From positions 4,526,501 to 4,590,500 of the forward strand of contig NZ_CP073760.1 of the NCBI RefSeq assembly GCF_018399035.1: a stretch of 64,000 bases of DNA, read 5' to 3'. Every line of letters begins with the position of its first letter. Position 1 is the stretch's first letter. The translations under genes and the position numbers were made by a program. Below are positions 59,883-64,000 of the stretch, piece by piece. This stretch comes from Thiocapsa sp. (GTDB lineage: Bacteria > Pseudomonadota > Gammaproteobacteria > Chromatiales > Chromatiaceae). Below the pieces are notes generated by a model. That model saw only the letters and a list, made by a program, of their open reading frames with translations. It searched no databases and was not told where the DNA came from.

Positions 59883-62800
59883 GTAGCCCTGACCCTCGCG
59901 ACAGTCGTGATCGATGAGAAAGGCTCTCTGTGCCTCGGTCTCGACCCCTTCGGCGATGACCTGCAGACCGAGGTTCGCACCCAAGCCGATGATCGCCTTG
60001 ACGATGGTTTCGGCTTGTGGTTCCCCGAGCCCTCCGCTGCCGATCTCGGCGAGGAACGAGCGGTCGATCTTCAACGTCTGCACCGGCAGTCGGTTCAGGT
60101 AGCTCAAGGACGCATAGCCGGTCCCGAAATCATCGATCGCGAGAGTAAAACCGTGGTCGTGCAACTGCGACAAGACCTCGACCGCTCGGTCGATCGAGCG
60201 CATGGCTGCGCTCTCCGTGACCTCGATTTCCAAGAGGCCCGGATCGATTCCGACCTCGGCTGCTGTCTTCGAGATCCGCTCGGCAAGCCCGTCCTGATAC
60301 AACTCGGCGGCGCTGAGGTTCAGCGCCATCGGCACCGGGGAAATTCCGGCCCTGCGCCAAGCGGCCATCTGCTCGCAGGCGAGTCGTACGACGATGGGTC
60401 CGATGAACAGGATCAATCCACTGGATTCGGCGATCGGGATGAAGCGATCCGGCGGGATCAACCCGAGCTCAGGGTGATTCCACCGCAACAATGCCTCCAA
60501 ACCCCGAATGCGGCCGCTGATGATGTCGACACGCGGCTGGTAATGAAGCAGCAGCTCATGACGCTCGATCGCGCGGCGTAGGGCCTGCTCGAGCCGAAAC
60601 TGTTCCTGCAGATCATCGTTCAAGGCCGAGGTAAAGAACCGATGGAGCCCGCGGCCTTCCATTTTTGCGCCGTGCAGCGCGGTGTCGGCATGACTGATCA
60701 GCTCTTCGGCCGTGCTCGCATCCTCCGGATAGAGCGCAATGCCGATGCTGCAGCTCACCACGACCCCCTGCTCGCCGAGGGCGATCGGTTCGGCCAGCGC
60801 GTCGCGAATGCGATCGGCAAGCACGGAGGCGTCCTCGACGCGCCGCAGCCCGGTGGCCAGGGCGATGAAGTTGTCGCCGCTGAACCGGGCCAAGGTATCC
60901 TCGTCGCGCAGGAGCGGCTGCCAGCGTTGGGCCACCGAGCGCAACAGCTCATCGCCCGCGGGGTGACCGAGCGAGTCGTTCACGGACCTCAGATCGTCAA
61001 GGTCGATCGAGAGGAGCGCGAGAATCCTGTCGGAATGTCGGGCGGCGATCAGGGCCTGCTCGACGCGCTCGCGCATCGAGGTCCGATTGGGCAGGCCGGT
61101 GAGCGGATCGTACTGAGCCAGGTAACTCACTTGCTGCGAGAGTGCCTTGCGTTCGCTGATATCCTCGGCCAGCTTGACGTAATGGGTGACCAGGCCCTGC
61201 GCGTTGCGCAACGGGGTGATGTGGGCGTACTCCCAATAGGCGTCGCCCGACTTCCTGCGATTCTGGATTTCTCCGGTCCATGCCTCGCCGTGTTGCAGCG
61301 CGCTCCAAATCTCCGAGTCCTCGGCCTCGGTACGGGTAGCGAATCGCAGAATATCGACCGGTTGGCCCAGGACCTCCTGCGGCCGATACCCGGTGCTCTC
61401 GCAGAAGCGTGCGTTGACGTACTCGATGGTCCCCGCGATGTCGGTAATCAGCACGATGCTCGGGCTTTGCTCGACCACCAGCGCGAGCCGCTCGATCTCG
61501 CCCTCGCGTGCCTTGTGCTCGGTGACATCCAAGAGGCCACCGTAGAGTCGACGCAGCGTCGGGTCGGCGTCGTCGAGGACGCATTCGGTCGTGGCATGGA
61601 GCCAGCGTACCGCCCCGTCCTTGCGGCGCAGACGCAGCTCGCAATCGGCCCTGGTCCCCGGGTGGAGTCCGGCGACCTTGTCCTCGAAGATCCCGATATC
61701 CTCCTCGAGGAGTAAACAGTGCCAGCATCCTATCTCCAGTACCTCGGCCAAGGTGTAACCGGTGAGTGCCTCGACCGAATCGGTCATCCAGTCGATCCGG
61801 AAACCCTCGTCGGGATGCTCCATGCAGGAGTAGGCGACGTCGCTCATCATCGCCGTGACGCGCCGATAGAGGTTCTCGCTGGCCGCCAGACCGACCTCGG
61901 ACGCGGTCCGCTGCAAGGCCCCGGCGACCACCTCGCCGATCACCTGCAACATCCGAATCTCATCGGCGTCCCAGTCGTGCGCCTGCCTGACCAGGTCGAT
62001 CCCGAGCGCACCCCAGACCCGACCATGACTGGACATGGGCACGCTCAAGGCCGAGCGGACGGATTGACGCTCGAGCTCCGCACGTTCGGCCGCCGCCTCG
62101 TCCGGGAGCGCCGAGACATCCGGCACCGAGATCGGTGTGCGGGTACGCAGCCGCTCGGCCCACCAGGGAAACCGCTCGAGCGAGATCCCCTGGAAGTCCT
62201 GGATGAAGGGTGCGATACCCGCGGCGCACCACTCATGGGTCATCTCCAGGCTTGCGTCGTCGCTCGCCAATCGGAACAGGTAGCAGCGATCGACGTCGAG
62301 TAGGGTGCCGATCTGTTCGAGTACCCAAGCGACGATCGGCTCGAGCGTATCGCCGGTGGCGTCGATGAAGCGTGACGAGACCTGAGCGACCAGCGCCTGC
62401 AGATCCAATTGGCGCTTAAGCCCTCGTTCTGCCGACTCGCGCTCGGTGACATCGGTCACGATCCCGTGAAAATAGCTGAGCCGGCCGTCCGGGCCGAAGA
62501 CGCCGCGCGTCTCCTCCTCGACCCAGTGCTCGGAGCCATCCGCCCAACGGACCCGGTAGGTCTGCCGGAAGCCGTCGCGCTGCTCTTGAGTAAATGTCTC
62601 GAAGGCCGCAACCAAGCGCTCGCGGTCTTGCGGATGAACGAGATCCAAGTAGGTCAAGCGCCGCGCGAGGAGCGGCTCGAGCGAATAGCCCCAGCGGCGA
62701 ACGTTCGGCGAGGCGTAGATGACCGGCCAACCCGGCTCCGGCGCCCAATGAAACGCGATTGTGGAGCTGGCATCGATGACCTCGGAAGCCATGCCGAGTG

Positions 62801-63770
62801 CCGTTTCGAGCGTCACCTTGTCGGTTACGTCCAGATTCGAGCCGCGATGTCCGAGCGCACGTCCGCCGTCGCCGCTGACCGGAACGCACAGATGCTCGAT
62901 CCAGCGCAGCTCGCCCGTGCGGGTGTGGATCCGAAACCGCAGGGGTTTGAATCGTTGGGTTGCGTGCGCGCCGTGGAGATGCGTGAGGTATGCGTCGCGG
63001 TCCTCCGGATGGATGATCCGCGCCAAGAGATCCGCGTCCTTCAGGAAGGCCGCCGCCGGGTAGCCGGTGATCCGCGCGCAGGTCGGGGAGACATAGCGGA
63101 AGCGTCCGTCCTCGCCCATCCAGTAGGCCCAGTCGGGCGCGAAGTCGGCGACGATGTGATAGCGCTCCTCCTGGATGCGCAGGCGCCGGTTGGCGGCGAC
63201 CAGATCCTCGCGCTGCGCGACCTGCTCGGTCTGATCCACGAGGTTGCAGAGGATCTCGGCTTCGTTGCCGTCCATCTCAGGGAGACGGATCAGACGCAGA
63301 TCGGCGATCAGGATGCTGTCCCCTTGGCCCCGCAGGCGAATCTCCCTGCAGTCCGCGCGGCCGGCCTTGATGGCATCGAGCAATGCATTTTCGAGCAGTC
63401 TTGTCTGTCCCTCGACAGCGAGATGGATAAAGAGCCGTCGATCGAAGGGCAGCAGCCGCTGCGCCGCCGCGTTGCCTTCTTTCACGCGCCCTTGGGCGTT
63501 GATCAGCAAGACCGGGAAGGGCAGCTCGCGATAGAGCCGGGTAAAGCGCGCGAGCGCGCGCTCGGTGATCTGCCGGCTGTCCTGCAGTGCTTGTTGCTGG
63601 ATATGCAGCTCGGCATGGTAGATATGCAGCTCCTCGAGGAGCCTCTCGAAATCGAGAGTGCCCTGCTCGAAAGCCTCGATGGTCTCGTCGAAGGTGTGGT
63701 CCCGCAGGATCCGGCACGCACGCTCGCGCAGATCCGTCATCTCGGCGGCGCCGAATTTATGTGTTGTCAT
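59796..63770 (-). CDS. Multi-PAS/GAF/GGDEF/EAL signalling protein
   Basis: A 1324-residue cytoplasmic sensor. Domains in order: helix 11-75, PAS 80-190, PAS/PAC 200-320, PAS/PAC 330-450, GAF 455-625, PAS 635-755, PAS 765-875, GGDEF 885-1050, EAL 1058-1310. The GGDEF box reads SGDNF (964-968), so cyclase activity is unlikely. The EAL side is intact (LEALLRW, EVTESAAM, DDFGTGYASL, AEGVET, QGYLF), so it should degrade cyclic di-GMP. Start at 63770 (MTTHKF) or, 10 codons on, 63740; neither has a strong ribosome site. Confidence 0.9.
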   Translation of the reverse strand: MTTHKFGAAEMTDLRERACRILRDHTFDETIEAFEQGTLDFERLLEELHIYHAELHIQQQALQDSRQITERALARFTRLYRELPFPVLLINAQGRVKEGNAAAQRLLPFDRRLFIHLAVEGQTRLLENALLDAIKAGRADCREIRLRGQGDSILIADLRLIRLPEMDGNEAEILCNLVDQTEQVAQREDLVAANRRLRIQEERYHIVADFAPDWAYWMGEDGRFRYVSPTCARITGYPAAAFLKDADLLARIIHPEDRDAYLTHLHGAHATQRFKPLRFRIHTRTGELRWIEHLCVPVSGDGGRALGHRGSNLDVTDKVTLETALGMASEVIDASSTIAFHWAPEPGWPVIYASPNVRRWGYSLEPLLARRLTYLDLVHPQDRERLVAAFETFTQEQRDGFRQTYRVRWADGSEHWVEEETRGVFGPDGRLSYFHGIVTDVTERESAERGLKRQLDLQALVAQVSSRFIDATGDTLEPIVAWVLEQIGTLLDVDRCYLFRLASDDASLEMTHEWCAAGIAPFIQDFQGISLERFPWWAERLRTRTPISVPDVSALPDEAAAERAELERQSVRSALSVPMSSHGRVWGALGIDLVRQAHDWDADEIRMLQVIGEVVAGALQRTASEVGLAASENLYRRVTAMMSDVAYSCMEHPDEGFRIDWMTDSVEALTGYTLAEVLEIGCWHCLLLEEDIGIFEDKVAGLHPGTRADCELRLRRKDGAVRWLHATTECVLDDADPTLRRLYGGLLDVTEHKAREGEIERLALVVEQSPSIVLITDIAGTIEYVNARFCESTGYRPQEVLGQPVDILRFATRTEAEDSEIWSALQHGEAWTGEIQNRRKSGDAYWEYAHITPLRNAQGLVTHYVKLAEDISERKALSQQVSYLAQYDPLTGLPNRTSMRERVEQALIAARHSDRILALLSIDLDDLRSVNDSLGHPAGDELLRSVAQRWQPLLRDEDTLARFSGDNFIALATGLRRVEDASVLADRIRDALAEPIALGEQGVVVSCSIGIALYPEDASTAEELISHADTALHGAKMEGRGLHRFFTSALNDDLQEQFRLEQALRRAIERHELLLHYQPRVDIISGRIRGLEALLRWNHPELGLIPPDRFIPIAESSGLILFIGPIVVRLACEQMAAWRRAGISPVPMALNLSAAELYQDGLAERISKTAAEVGIDPGLLEIEVTESAAMRSIDRAVEVLSQLHDHGFTLAIDDFGTGYASLSYLNRLPVQTLKIDRSFLAEIGSGGLGEPQAETIVKAIIGLGANLGLQVIAEGVETEAQRAFLIDHDCREGQGYLFCRPGPADRIEAVLRRQFIEPGAEAID

Positions 63771-64000
63771 CTCGTCGTTACGCCTCGCCGAGGCTCCGTG
63801 GCCCCGGGAACAGGATGGTCCGGCTCTTCGCCCGCCCCGGGCGGTCGACTGCCGCGATTGGCCCACCGGCCTTGCTCGTCAGCCCGGCCCCGTCGCTGAT
63901 CCGAGTCGGAGGGTAGACAAGCGCCGTAGGATAATGCGCAGCGCAGTCCACCCGACCTCTGTAAGAGCAAGGCCGGCGTGGTGTGCGCCATGATAGGCCC

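Noticed and set aside
1..64000. CRISPR arrays, rRNA or tRNA genes
   Set aside because: No regularly spaced direct repeats, no conserved rRNA stretches and no cloverleaf were found; the dispersed repeats are irregularly spaced and lie singly.
63771..64000. Gene at the right edge upstream of the PAS regulator
   Set aside because: Open frames in the last 230 bp have no start with a ribosome site or recognisable content.

Overview
The window is high-GC (roughly two thirds G+C) gammaproteobacterial DNA, most likely from a purple sulfur bacterium (Chromatiaceae, perhaps Thiocapsa-like). This rests on an isolated soxYZ pair with a Tat-type SoxY, an SbtA/SbtB bicarbonate-uptake pair, the tgt-yajC-secD-secF block, trmJ-cysE-iscR, and an opgGH glucan locus. 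The genus is an inference; there is no rRNA here.

Layout. (1) 1-1578, minus strand: four small genes with 8-bp overlaps and glycine-rich membrane helices; one resembles the magnetosome protein MamC. (2) 1801-18580: a glucan and polysaccharide block with a GH13 amylase-family protein, a glycogen synthase with a long Pro/Glu extension, a GH1 glucosidase, an ABC exporter with an eroded ATPase, a large F5/8-type/alpha-alpha-barrel protein, a decayed cyclic beta-glucan synthase relic, and the intact opgG-orf-opgH operon. (3) 18579-23390: a scrambled accessory patch holding a recombinase relic, copies of opgH and vapC ends, a frameshifted AAA/PD-(D/E)XK gene and an intact VapBC pair. (4) 23423-31228: Hsp70-like protein with DUF2760 partner, DUF2934 protein, TPR protein, a candidate minus-strand small RNA with an anti-Shine-Dalgarno stretch, msrA, a HAD phosphatase and tgt. 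(5) 31677-42569: yajC, secD, secF, sbtAB, rnk with an SQR-like flavoprotein, tesA and a YbbA/YbbP-type ABC system. (6) 42704-48653: a small acidic protein, a MoxR/VWA pair, a BepA-type protease, soxYZ. (7) 48850-56824: lipid A acyltransferase, rhodanese, a degenerate HscB-like gene, iscR, cysE, trmJ, suhB, a YbaK-type protein, a CarS-like membrane protein, a metallophosphoesterase. (8) 57007-63770: a second GH1 glucosidase coupled to a GT2 glycosyltransferase, two small membrane proteins and a five-PAS/GAF/GGDEF/EAL regulator.

A striking feature is a family of dispersed intergenic repeats bounded by AAACCGCG/CGCGGTTT ends. It comprises eight full or partial type I copies (about 87 bp), three type II copies (about 84 bp) and two composites of both. 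A second, unrelated repeat of about 135 bp occurs twice. Two genes take their stop codon from a type I end, and one type II copy lies between secD and secF.

Functional themes are glucan synthesis and turnover, inorganic carbon and sulfur metabolism, envelope biogenesis, and Fe-S regulation from which the core isc assembly genes are missing.
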